Below, in pieces: positions 6,340 through 12,948 of a stretch of DNA of 13,145 nucleotides. Position numbers and translations under genes: made by a program. The DNA lies in contig JAFZOA010000722.1 in assembly GCA_017550775.1 (NCBI GenBank), positions 1 through 13,145 of the forward strand. The letters are read 5' to 3'. The notes beneath the pieces are model-generated. The model did no database searches and had not been told where the DNA came from. It saw nothing but the letters and a program-made list of their open reading frames with translations. How positions within the stretch are numbered: the stretch's first letter is position 1; every line of letters begins with the position of its first letter. Source of the stretch: Ruminiclostridium sp. (GTDB taxonomy: Bacteria; Bacillota_A; Clostridia; Oscillospirales; Ruminococcaceae).

Positions 6340-6900
6340 TCAGACAATTATTCCGTCTTTTTCAAAATGTTCGCGGAGCTTCCCGCGAAGGCGCATGAGA
6401 AGAGACTTTATCTTGCTTTCGGAATAACCGAAGCGTGCCGCGATATCCTCGATGCTGTCCATAAACCAGTATCTTCTCAGGAAAATAATGCGTTTTTCTT
6501 CATCTATCGACGCAAGAAAGCTGTTGAGAGACTCTTTGAGAACTATTTCGTCCACAACTTTCTCGGTGCTGTCGGCGGAGGCGAATACGTTATCAAGCTC
6601 ATCGCCGAGATCGACGTAAGTGCCGCTTCGCTTCTTGGCGCGCTCTTTCTCGCACCGGTTCAGCGAGATATGGCGGGTTATGCGCGCAAGGAACGGAAAG
6701 AAGTAATCCCTCGGCTCGTTCGGCGGGATACGGTTCCAGGCTTCAAGATATGTATCGTTCTCGCATTCATCTGCTGCGAACTCGTCCTCGGTGATACGTT
6801 TTGCGAGCGCGTGGAGCCGCTTTCCGTACTTGTCAGATGTATGACCGATAGCCGACTGGTCTCTTTTCAGGTACAGTTCGACAATACTCTCGTCTTCCAT
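6340..6900 (-). CDS. ECF-type RNA polymerase sigma factor
   Basis: The product has 186 residues, normal for a two-domain ECF sigma factor. Region 2 covers about 4-85: DQSAIGHTSDKYGKRLHALAKRI is the region 2.1 helix, DEFAADECENDTYLEAWNRIPP is region 2.2, and FPFLARITRHISLNRCEKERAKKR is the 2.3-2.4 recognition part. Region 4 covers about 118-175, with SIEDIAARFGYSESKIKSLL as the helix-turn-helix. A charged linker joins them, and there is no extra C-terminal domain. The start ATG at 6900 has GAGGT about 10 nt upstream. A consensus sigma-A promoter precedes the gene, so basal expression should not need autoactivation. The downstream small membrane protein is the likely anti-sigma factor. Confidence 0.92.
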   Translation of the reverse strand: MEDESIVELYLKRDQSAIGHTSDKYGKRLHALAKRITEDEFAADECENDTYLEAWNRIPPNEPRDYFFPFLARITRHISLNRCEKERAKKRSGTYVDLGDELDNVFASADSTEKVVDEIVLKESLNSFLASIDEEKRIIFLRRYWFMDSIEDIAARFGYSESKIKSLLMRLRGKLREHFEKDGIIV

Positions 6901-6970
6901 TAATGTTCTACCTCTGTATTATTTGTGCATCGGCATGAAATGCCTTATCCCGAATAACTATGGTATTATT

Positions 6971-6999
6971 ATTATAACAGTATGGGGAATGCTTGTCAA
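6971..6999 (-). promoter_or_regulatory. Sigma-A promoter of the ECF sigma gene
   Basis: On the minus strand, TTGACA (6999-6994) and TATAAT (6976-6971) are separated by 17 bp, a perfect consensus. No copy of the TGCAACGCGC/CTGCTTA motif lies upstream of this gene. The sigma gene itself therefore appears to be driven by the housekeeping form of polymerase. Confidence 0.85.
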
Positions 7000-7269
7000 G
7001 TACCGCACCGGAATATACTTTTTCACAATAGTTTTGCATAGGCTTTGCCGATATATTTAAGGAACCCATTTGAGAGAAAACGCGCTATCCACGCCGAATA
7101 CTTCGTCAAGTCTCCTCACTTCAGATCCGCGCGCAGCACGCACCTCAACTGTAAACTGATTATAAGGAAAACGGCGGAACGGAGGATGCGTTTTACCGGA
7201 AAATTCAGGAATAAGTGGCAGTTTCAGGCTGTTTTTTGATGGAAACGGCATATAATTAGGGATTTGTAG
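7000..7269. other. Divergent intergenic region without a supported gene
   Basis: This stretch lies between the divergent sigma and surface-protein promoters. Both strands carry an open frame of 64 codons (7045-7239 plus, 7057-7251 minus). Neither has a ribosome binding site or a recognisable family. The minus-strand translation ends FTVEVRAARGSEVRRLDEVF, then GVDSAFSLKWVP, which looks more protein-like than its partner and could be a gene remnant or dispersed repeat. I do not call it as a gene. Confidence 0.35.
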
Positions 7270-7298
7270 TTGACAAAACCCGCAAACTAATGTATAAT
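7270..7298 (+). promoter_or_regulatory. Sigma-A promoter upstream of the surface-protein gene
   Basis: TTGACA at 7270-7275 and TATAAT at 7293-7298 are separated by 17 bp, a perfect consensus. A transcript from here would have a leader of about 255 nt that includes both ECF-like motif copies. The leader begins with unusual homopolymer tracts: A8 (7313-7320), T6 (7326-7331), A6 (7332-7337) and T8 (7338-7345). Confidence 0.8.
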
Positions 7299-7351
7299 AT
7301 AATATGGTTTGTAAAAAAAACGACCTTTTTTAAAAAATTTTTTTTGAACAA

Positions 7352-7392
7352 TGCAACGCGCATAACAGTAAATCTGCTTACATTATTGAGAG
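7352..7392 (+). promoter_or_regulatory. Candidate ECF-sigma promoter, copy B
   Basis: TGCAACGCGC (7352-7361), 12 nt, CTGCTTACAT (7374-7383), 4 nt, then GAGAG (7388-7392). The AT block T6-A6-T8 at 7326-7345 sits directly upstream, where an UP element would be. Sequence similarity to copy C continues past GAGAG into an AAAAACGG stretch. Confidence 0.62.
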
Positions 7393-7452
7393 CGCGAAAA
7401 ACGGTCATCAGAACGACCGGAAAAAACAACCGAAAAAATATTTCGGAAAAAG

Positions 7453-7493
7453 TGCAACGCGCCCGAACAAAAAACTGCTTACATAAGCGAGAG
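7453..7493 (+). promoter_or_regulatory. Candidate ECF-sigma promoter, copy C
   Basis: TGCAACGCGC (7453-7462), 12 nt, CTGCTTACAT (7475-7484), 4 nt, then GAGAG (7489-7493). It lies 101 bp downstream of copy B, in the same orientation and about 70 bp before the chosen ATG of the surface-protein gene. The A-rich run just before it (7430-7451) again resembles an UP element. Confidence 0.62.
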
Positions 7494-7560
7494 GGCAAAA
7501 ACGGGTAACATGACCCGGCGCCCGGTAACAGAAAATACTGTTGAAGAAAGGATCATTACC

Positions 7561-10194
7561 ATGAAAAACATTAAAAGACGTGCGGCGAGCGTGATATTAG
7601 CCGCAGCAACTGTATTGAGCGCGGGCGCCGCTTCGGTCGGCGGAGGCGCACTCGGTTTCTTACCAAGCTTTGTTTTATCGGCAAGCGCCGCAACGGGCGT
7701 GACCTACATCAACTCTTCGGATGAAGAAAAGATCTGCGATAAATATTCAAAGATCACATCAAGCACCGGAAACCTCAACGGAGGCTGGTATGTAGTAAGC
7801 GGTTCCGTTACGATCAACGGACGCATAGATGTAACAAAGGATTCTTACATCATACTTACCAACGGAAGCAAGCTTACGGTAAAGGGCGGTATCGGAGTAA
7901 AGAGCGGCGTTAAGTTCAATGTCTACACACAGGATGACGCTACCGGTTCTCTCTACGCCGGCACAACGAACGGAAGCAACGTAACAGCTTCCAGCGGCTA
8001 CTGCGGTATAGGCGGAAGCGGCGCGAAGGTCAACATCGTCGGCGGTAACGTTTATGCAAAGGGCAGCAACGGCGCGTACGGCATCACCGGAAGCCAGATA
8101 AGACTCTACTGGACAAACCCCTCTGACTCGATCTACGCTTCCTCTTACAGCACAAGCCCGACACTTTACAGCGCATTTGCCAACGCCGAGAACGGTGTGG
8201 CATACAGCTCCAACACAACTGTATCGACAGCAGCGCTCAACAACGTGACGCTCAAGGCTGCAAACCTTATCGAATCCTACACGACAAATCTTAACGGCGG
8301 TACATATGTAGTATCGGGAAGCACAAATGTTCCCAACCGTCTGAACGTATACGGAAACGTAACGATACTTCTCGCAAAGAACGCTACACTCAGAGCTGAT
8401 GAGGGTATCACCGTTGACTCCGGAAACACACTCACTATCGCGGGTGAGAACGGAAGAGTCTTCGCGGGTACATCGAACGGTTCCACCTTCACCGCAATGG
8501 ATAACGATGCGGGTATCGGTTCGAGCCGCGGCGCAAGAACAGGTAACATCATCATCAAGAGCGGTACCGTTTATGCAAACGGCGGTCGTAACGCGGCAGG
8601 TATCGGCGGTAACGGTTCCTCCGTACAGATCACAGGCGGTAATGTAACCGCAAACGGCGGTACATACGGTGCCGGCATAGGAAGCGGCTACGGCGACAAC
8701 GGCTCCGATGTAACTATCACCGGCGGTAACGTAACAGCCAAGGGCGGCTCCAACGCAGCAGGTATAGGAAGCGGTTATTCTTCCTCCAATTCCTCGATCA
8801 CACTGAGCTACTCCAGCAATAATGACTCGATCTATGCATCTTCCTACAGCGGAAACATCAACTTCCTCAAGACGATGTATACTTCTGACGGTCAGGTAGC
8901 AAAGTCCAACAATATCAACGGCGTTAAGCTCAGCAGCAAGGCAACGACCTTCACTGTATCCTTCGAGTCCAACGGTGCAGGCTATATCTCGCCCAAGACA
9001 GTAAACGCAGGTCAGACTCTTTCGGTTATCCCTTACGTTGAAAAGAGCGGTTATGTATTCGACGGCTGGTATTTAGACCGCAACTTCTACAACAGATTCT
9101 ATGATAACATGATCATAGATTCCAACATCACCCTCTACGCAAAGTGGATAGCTAACGGCTATACGATCACTTACGTCACAAACGGCGGCACAAGCGTTCG
9201 GTCGAGACAGGTAAGAGCAGGGGATCCGATCGGTGCTTCCGAATTATCTTACCGCGACGGTTATGAGTTCACAGGCTGGTACACAGACCGCAACTGCCGT
9301 TATCTCGTGAACATCGACACTCCTCTCTATGAGAACATCACCCTCTACGCAGGCTGGAGACCGATCAGCAAGTACTGCACACTTTACTTCCGTCCCAACG
9401 GCGGTTCGGATGTTGACTCCTACGACGTTTACTCCGGCACAAGAGTATATCAGTACGAAATGCCCGTTCCTTCCCGTAAGGGTTACTCGTTCAAGGGCTG
9501 GTACCTCGATCAGTACTGCCAGAATATGAGCAGCTACTACACGATCACATCCGACACAGTATTCTACGCAGGCTGGCAGCCGGACGCTGTTTACCACACG
9601 GTAAAGATCGACACCAACGGCGGCAATTACATGGATCCCATTCAGGTGCTTGACGGTGACACTATCGGTTACCTCCGCGATCCCGTAAGATCCGGCTACA
9701 CATTCGTAGGCTGGTATCTCGATAGAAGCGGCGTAAGAGAGTTCTATCCTTACGGCACACCCATTACATCCGATATGACGATCTACGCAGGCTGGAACTT
9801 AGACGTAACTTACGTAACAGTAACTTTCAGAGTTGACGGCGGACTTTACGACACCCAGACTGTTGCGGCAGGTTCCATAATCAGAGATCCCGGCGAGCCT
9901 ATCGATGGCTACTACCATGGCGACTGGGACGGTTGGTATGACCAGTACGATAACTACTTCCGCTTCTATGAGCCCGTTTACAGCGACACAGTTCTCTACG
10001 CAAGGTGGGTTGAGCGCGAGGAGCCTTCATGGTTCGGATCCAACTTCGGCGGTGCAGGTCTCATAGCAGCTATCGCAGGCGGCGTAGTTCTTATAGGCGG
10101 CGGCACAGCAGCTGGTATCGCGATCAGCAAGAAGAAGAAGAAAGAACAAGCTGGAAACAATGAGACTAATGAAAACTCAAATGAAGACAAATAA
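7561..10194 (+). CDS. Secreted, membrane-anchored repeat protein (beta-helix-like region plus five InlB B-type repeats)
   Basis: The product has 877 residues. A signal peptide occupies residues 1-43 (basic MKNIKRR, long hydrophobic core, likely cleavage after SASA). Residues 72-462 are rich in G, N, S and T with repeats such as ITGGNVTAKGG and AAGIGSGY, as in right-handed beta-helix or carbohydrate-binding surface proteins. Residues 464-815 hold five Listeria-Bacteroides (InlB B-type, Flg_new) repeats ending in GY-F-GWY and LYA-W. A single helix at 831-856 is followed by KKKKK and a hydrophilic tail, so the anchor is a membrane helix; there is no LPxTG. The ATG at 7561 is preferred to 7510: AAAGGA lies 8 nt upstream and the signal peptide then starts cleanly. 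It probably mediates adhesion or surface structure; the ligand is unknown. The upstream motifs suggest control by the adjacent ECF sigma factor. Confidence 0.85.
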   Translation: MKNIKRRAASVILAAATVLSAGAASVGGGALGFLPSFVLSASAATGVTYINSSDEEKICDKYSKITSSTGNLNGGWYVVSGSVTINGRIDVTKDSYIILTNGSKLTVKGGIGVKSGVKFNVYTQDDATGSLYAGTTNGSNVTASSGYCGIGGSGAKVNIVGGNVYAKGSNGAYGITGSQIRLYWTNPSDSIYASSYSTSPTLYSAFANAENGVAYSSNTTVSTAALNNVTLKAANLIESYTTNLNGGTYVVSGSTNVPNRLNVYGNVTILLAKNATLRADEGITVDSGNTLTIAGENGRVFAGTSNGSTFTAMDNDAGIGSSRGARTGNIIIKSGTVYANGGRNAAGIGGNGSSVQITGGNVTANGGTYGAGIGSGYGDNGSDVTITGGNVTAKGGSNAAGIGSGYSSSNSSITLSYSSNNDSIYASSYSGNINFLKTMYTSDGQVAKSNNINGVKLSSKATTFTVSFESNGAGYISPKTVNAGQTLSVIPYVEKSGYVFDGWYLDRNFYNRFYDNMIIDSNITLYAKWIANGYTITYVTNGGTSVRSRQVRAGDPIGASELSYRDGYEFTGWYTDRNCRYLVNIDTPLYENITLYAGWRPISKYCTLYFRPNGGSDVDSYDVYSGTRVYQYEMPVPSRKGYSFKGWYLDQYCQNMSSYYTITSDTVFYAGWQPDAVYHTVKIDTNGGNYMDPIQVLDGDTIGYLRDPVRSGYTFVGWYLDRSGVREFYPYGTPITSDMTIYAGWNLDVTYVTVTFRVDGGLYDTQTVAAGSIIRDPGEPIDGYYHGDWDGWYDQYDNYFRFYEPVYSDTVLYARWVEREEPSWFGSNFGGAGLIAAIAGGVVLIGGGTAAGIAISKKKKKEQAGNNETNENSNEDK
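7774..8940 (+). repeat. Internal duplication in the beta-helix-like region
   Basis: Two diverged units are visible in the translation. The first begins at 7774 and the second at 8290 with LNGG-YVVSGS. Each proceeds through a tract ending in SLYAGTTNGS or RVFAGTSNGS and then glycine-rich repeats (GIGGSG; AGIGSGYG). Each unit ends near DSIYASSYS. The second unit has two extra copies of the ITGGNVTA(N/K)GG module. Confidence 0.75.
8950..10015 (+). repeat. Five tandem InlB B-type (Listeria-Bacteroides) repeats
   Basis: Five units of about 70 residues begin with VSFESNGAGY, ITYVTNGGTS, LYFRPNGGSD, VKIDTNGGNY and VTFRVDGGLY. Each runs to a GWY core and closes with LYAKW, LYAGW, FYAGW, IYAGW and LYARW. 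These are beta-grasp-like modules common in Firmicutes surface proteins. The fifth is the most diverged (YYHGDWDGWY). Confidence 0.88.
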
Positions 10195-10214
10195 TAAATG
10201 ATTCTTTCAACGGG

Positions 10215-10260
10215 AACAATGAAGTCATCCGATAATCGGATGACCTCATTGTTTCTTGTT
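10215..10260 (+). terminator. Terminator of the surface-protein gene
   Basis: AACAATGAAGTCATCCGA (10215-10232) pairs with TCGGATGACCTCATTGTT (10236-10253) over 18 positions with a single internal mismatch. The loop is 3 nt, and TTCTTGTTT-type sequence follows. Confidence 0.88.
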
Positions 10261-10310
10261 TAATCGGACGAACAGGGATTTTCGGTTCTGTCACGAGCCG
10301 GAATATCGGA

Positions 10311-10378
10311 ACACAAAGCGGAAAACAGCTTTGTGTCCGTCCCAAGCTGCCGCAGATGTCCGGCGGTTTGGGACGGAC
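10311..10378. repeat. Two overlapping hairpins in the convergent intergenic region
   Basis: ACACAAAGC (10311-10319) pairs with GCTTTGTGT (10328-10336). GTCCGTCCCAA (10335-10345) pairs with TTGGGACGGAC (10368-10378), with an inner GCTGCCG/CGGCGGT extension containing two wobbles. Neither is followed by a clear T-run, so this may be an intergenic palindromic repeat rather than a terminator. It lies between the terminators of two convergent genes. Confidence 0.55.
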
Positions 10379-10405
10379 AGGTTTCCATAATATTGATTGT
10401 AACAC

Positions 10406-10442
10406 AAAAATCCCCCGCCGCACACTCAGGAGGGCAGGGGGA
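10406..10442 (-). terminator. Terminator of the membrane protein/PrsW operon
   Basis: On the minus strand, TCCCCC-T-GCC (10442-10433) pairs with GGCGGGGGA (10419-10411) with one bulged T. A T5 run follows (complement of AAAAA at 10406-10410). It lies 17 bp past the protease stop codon. Confidence 0.82.
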
Positions 10443-10458
10443 GGATAAATGAAAACGG

Positions 10459-11124
10459 TCATTTGTTTTTGTAAGTTTTGTAAGCAGCCGTACGGCGGCG
10501 CCTTATGAACTCTCTGATGATTATGGGGAGATACAGCGACGAGGGAAGCAGCAGCGAGGCGACCTTGTACTGCCCCTGTACGAGTAAATTGAATGTAGCG
10601 TGGAATATCACTGCGGTTATCATAAGCGCGAAGGTGCCGCAGAAGAAGAGCTTCTTACGCTTGCGGACATAGCTGAGTCCGAGACCTATCATTGATGTGC
10701 AGGCACCGTGCATAAGAGCTGCGCCGGTAACTCTCGCGAGAGCCCAGGGGATAGATATTGTTGAGGATAAGATGTTCTGTGCGAGTATAACGGCGTTCTC
10801 CAGGATCGCAAAACCGACTCCGACAGCGAATGATATCGAAAGCAGCTTATCGCGCTCATCCGAGAATATCAGCGCGTAGTAAAGCACAGGTATAGCTTTG
10901 AGAAGCTCCTCCGAGATCGGAGTTATGGTGGTCGCGACATACGACATATCGTTATGGAAAAGCCCGAGCAGTCCTACATTGATCGCGCCGGCGATAAGAC
11001 TTATCAGTGAGCCTACCATCATATACCCGACCAATAGCTTGGATTGTTTGTCCGGTAAAACGAACAGCATCGGTATCATCGGAAGAGTAATACATATAAA
11101 CAGTATCTCGCTTATCTGCTCCAT
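10459..11124 (-). CDS. PrsW-family intramembrane metalloprotease
   Basis: The product has 221 residues with about seven hydrophobic segments. PrsW-family (CPBP/Abi-like superfamily) signature residues are all present: SEELLKAIP with Glu72, Glu73 and Lys76; FAILENAV with Glu109; RVTGAALMHG with Arg131 and His139; and FHATFN with His175 and Asn179. These would bind the catalytic metal within the membrane. In B. subtilis PrsW cleaves the anti-sigma factor RsiW at site 1; other members have unknown substrates. ATG 11124 is chosen because GGGGGTGA precedes it and the longer frame would extend 51 nt into the upstream gene. It overlaps that gene's stop by 13 nt, so translation is probably coupled. 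A putative membrane-bound anti-sigma factor encoded about 4.3 kb away is a candidate substrate. Confidence 0.85.
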   Translation of the reverse strand: MEQISEILFICITLPMIPMLFVLPDKQSKLLVGYMMVGSLISLIAGAINVGLLGLFHNDMSYVATTITPISEELLKAIPVLYYALIFSDERDKLLSISFAVGVGFAILENAVILAQNILSSTISIPWALARVTGAALMHGACTSMIGLGLSYVRKRKKLFFCGTFALMITAVIFHATFNLLVQGQYKVASLLLPSSLYLPIIIREFIRRRRTAAYKTYKNK

Positions 11125-11771
11125 TTCTTCACCCCCATGTCCATAACCGGAACAAGCACCAGCGTAGCCACACATTCAAGTATGCACGCGGCGATCACAA
11201 CGGGTTCGAGCATATTTGCCGCCGCCGTCATTTCACACATACACAGTATTCCGTAGATGAGTGCGATAAGGTTGTACCCGCGCTGACACCGTACTACACC
11301 GTAATCCACATCGGGGATTATCAGGTGTTTCAGGTGGAAATATGAGGCGGCCGCGATTGAAAGCGCCACGATCCCGTCGGTGATCTTTTCGGCGAGAGGA
11401 GCATTCCCGAAGAACACGAACATATACAGTATCGCTGTGACGACTATGCTCAGCAGCGGTATGATGCGGTATTTCCGGAATATCTTTTCGCCGCCGTCAA
11501 CAAGCGAGTCTATCTGACCGAAGTTGGCGGAGAAGAAAAACGCGAAGCCTCCGACGGTGCCGAGCATTCCGACGTGAAAGATACCGGCTATCTCAAGTCC
11601 GATGACGAGTCTCAGCAGGATGTACGCCCTGCCGATCATTATACAGCCGACCCCGAGCACGATCATAGAAGCGTAAAGCGGCTTGTGCGGTTTGATATAT
11701 TTGGCAAAGCCGAATGCGAACCCTATCGCCGAAGAAACAAACATGGCGATACTCAGAATAAGATATGACAT
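11112..11771 (-). CDS. Multi-TM membrane protein of unknown function, coupled to the PrsW-family protease
   Basis: I do not recognise the family. The product has 219 residues and about seven hydrophobic segments, at roughly 2-26, 32-57, 62-82, 104-122, 130-151, 165-187 and 189-211. The longest soluble stretch, FGQIDSLVDGGEKIFRKYRI (84-103), is a charged loop. The sequence has many aromatic and Cys residues in its helices but no catalytic motif, transporter signature or fused output domain that I can see. The topology would fit a 7TM-type sensor. ATG 11771 is chosen because GGGAGG lies about 10 nt upstream. The 26-residue longer start (11849) would lie across the promoter. It is first in an operon with the PrsW-family gene, and the 13-nt overlap suggests the products act in fixed ratio or together. 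Confidence 0.75.
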   Translation of the reverse strand: MSYLILSIAMFVSSAIGFAFGFAKYIKPHKPLYASMIVLGVGCIMIGRAYILLRLVIGLEIAGIFHVGMLGTVGGFAFFFSANFGQIDSLVDGGEKIFRKYRIIPLLSIVVTAILYMFVFFGNAPLAEKITDGIVALSIAAASYFHLKHLIIPDVDYGVVRCQRGYNLIALIYGILCMCEMTAAANMLEPVVIAACILECVATLVLVPVMDMGVKKWSR

Positions 11772-11798
11772 TCTTATATTTCCCTCCCTTATCACATC

Positions 11799-11827
11799 AT
11801 TATAGCACATATTCCGCCGTTTGTCCA
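11799..11827 (-). promoter_or_regulatory. Sigma-A promoter of the membrane protein/PrsW operon
   Basis: On the minus strand, TGGACA (11827-11822) and TATAAT (11804-11799) are separated by 17 bp. The predicted start near 11792 leaves a short leader containing the GGGAGG ribosome binding site. Its position supports the start at 11771 and argues against 11849. Confidence 0.8.
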
Positions 11828-11965
11828 TAGTGAAATATCCTCGCGGCAAAACCCGTGCGTTCCGGAACAGGCATGAAGGAAAAGCTCAGGACAGGGCGGA
11901 TGTGGATACAGAAATGACAGATACGTCATCAAAACAATCAAATTTAAACGAACTGAGGTGTTTGT

Positions 11966-12262
11966 ATGGATATCATCGGTAAAGTGAGAAAAGAAACGCT
12001 GTCCGTAAAGATCGAGGGCAGGATAGACGCGGAAACTTCTCCGGAGCTTGAAGAATATCTTGCCGGGAATACGCAGGGAATAAAGGTGATCGAATTTGAA
12101 TTAAAGAAGCTCGATTACATTTCCTCATCGGGTCTGCGTGTATTCCTGCGGCTGAAACGTTCGCAGGACAAGGATGGTTATATAGTACTCAAAAACATGA
12201 ACGAGACTGTACGTGCAGTTTTTGACGTGACAGGATTCTCGGATATGTTTATAATAAAGTAG
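11966..12262 (+). CDS. Second STAS-domain anti-sigma-factor antagonist-like protein
   Basis: The product has 98 residues and is a single STAS domain. It is clearly paralogous to the STAS protein at 5177-5488: SVKIEGRIDAETSPELEE, LDYISSSGLRVFL (candidate phospho-Ser at residue 55) and VFDVTGFSDMF line up with the same elements. The start has GAGGTG at 11955-11960. It is followed after 28 bp by an RsbW-like fold protein, repeating the layout of the first pair. I could not find a convincing sigma-A promoter in 11850-11965; a TGAC-N6-GTCA inverted repeat at about 11915-11930 is the only visible element. The target is unknown. Confidence 0.87.
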   Translation: MDIIGKVRKETLSVKIEGRIDAETSPELEEYLAGNTQGIKVIEFELKKLDYISSSGLRVFLRLKRSQDKDGYIVLKNMNETVRAVFDVTGFSDMFIIK

Positions 12263-12290
12263 GGATAAATACCAGAAAGGAAACTTACCA

Positions 12291-12899
12291 ATGAAAACAG
12301 ATGTATACAAATTTGAAAGATCCGTCGATGATATCGACAGCGTAACCGAGATCGCGGAAAAGATAGGCAACTACAACGGCCTTGACCGCAATCAGAAGCT
12401 CCGGCTCTCGCTGCTCTGCGAGGAGCTTGTCGAAATGCTTCCCAACCTGCTTATTTACGGCAAGGGACAGTTCTGGATAGAGAACAAGGGCCCCGACTAC
12501 CGCATACACGCACTTGTGGAAGCGGACGACCTTCTTTCTTCCAACGACCGTGAGGAAATACTTGCGGTATCAAAGTCGGGAAGGAACGCCGCTGCCGTCG
12601 GTATCATGAACAAGATCAAGATCGCAGCGGAGTCGATGCTTGCGAACTACGCGCTTTCGGTTGGCTCCGCAGGCGACGTAGAGAGCACCATGCCCGAGGA
12701 GTTCTACGAAATGGGCATAAACACCGATCCGATAGGCTATTCCAACCAGTGGTCTCTCGCAAGTTACAAGAAGAAGGCAAAGCCCGATACGCCCGCCTGG
12801 GACGAGCTTGAAAAGTCGGTCATTGCCAACATGGCGGACGATGTTACCGTCGGGATAATCGGCGGCAAGGTCGAGATAGTGGTAATAAAGCGTTTCTGA
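12291..12899 (+). CDS. RsbW-like ATPase-fold protein, strongly diverged
   Basis: The product has 202 residues. The N-terminal part (FERSVDDIDSVTEIAEKIG, then LRLSLLCEELVEMLPNLLI at about 37-55) looks like the first helices and N-box of an RsbW/HATPase_c_2 protein, but the ExxxN spacing is not kept (Glu45, Asn52). No DxGxG or GLGL box is visible. The middle (SKSGRNAAAVGIMNKIKIAAESMLANYALSVG) is helical and the C-terminus ends in strands (VTVGIIGGKVEIVVIKRF), a typical last beta hairpin. Compared with RsbW-type proteins (about 140-160 residues) it is long. It may bind the STAS partner without ATP hydrolysis. AAAGGA at about 12276-12281 precedes the ATG. The assignment rests on pairing with the STAS gene as well as on sequence, so it is moderate. 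Confidence 0.6.
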   Translation: MKTDVYKFERSVDDIDSVTEIAEKIGNYNGLDRNQKLRLSLLCEELVEMLPNLLIYGKGQFWIENKGPDYRIHALVEADDLLSSNDREEILAVSKSGRNAAAVGIMNKIKIAAESMLANYALSVGSAGDVESTMPEEFYEMGINTDPIGYSNQWSLASYKKKAKPDTPAWDELEKSVIANMADDVTVGIIGGKVEIVVIKRF

Positions 12900-12916
12900 T
12901 ATGTACATAAATAACA

Positions 12917-12945
12917 AGACCCGGCATCGTAAAGGTGCCGGGTCT
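12917..12945 (+). terminator. Hairpin terminator candidate after the second STAS/ATPase pair
   Basis: A perfect 10-bp stem, AGACCCGGCA (12917-12926) and TGCCGGGTCT (12936-12945), closes a 9-nt loop, 17 bp after the stop codon. There is no U-run directly behind it (CAGTCTGTTG), so it could instead be a stabilising 3' stem or work with the next hairpin. Confidence 0.6.
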
Positions 12946-12948
12946 CAG

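Noticed and set aside
7045..7251. Opposed 64-codon open frames on both strands between the sigma and surface-protein genes
   Set aside because: No ribosome binding site, no promoter that fits, and no recognised family. The minus-strand frame looks slightly protein-like and may be a remnant, but this is too weak to call as a gene.
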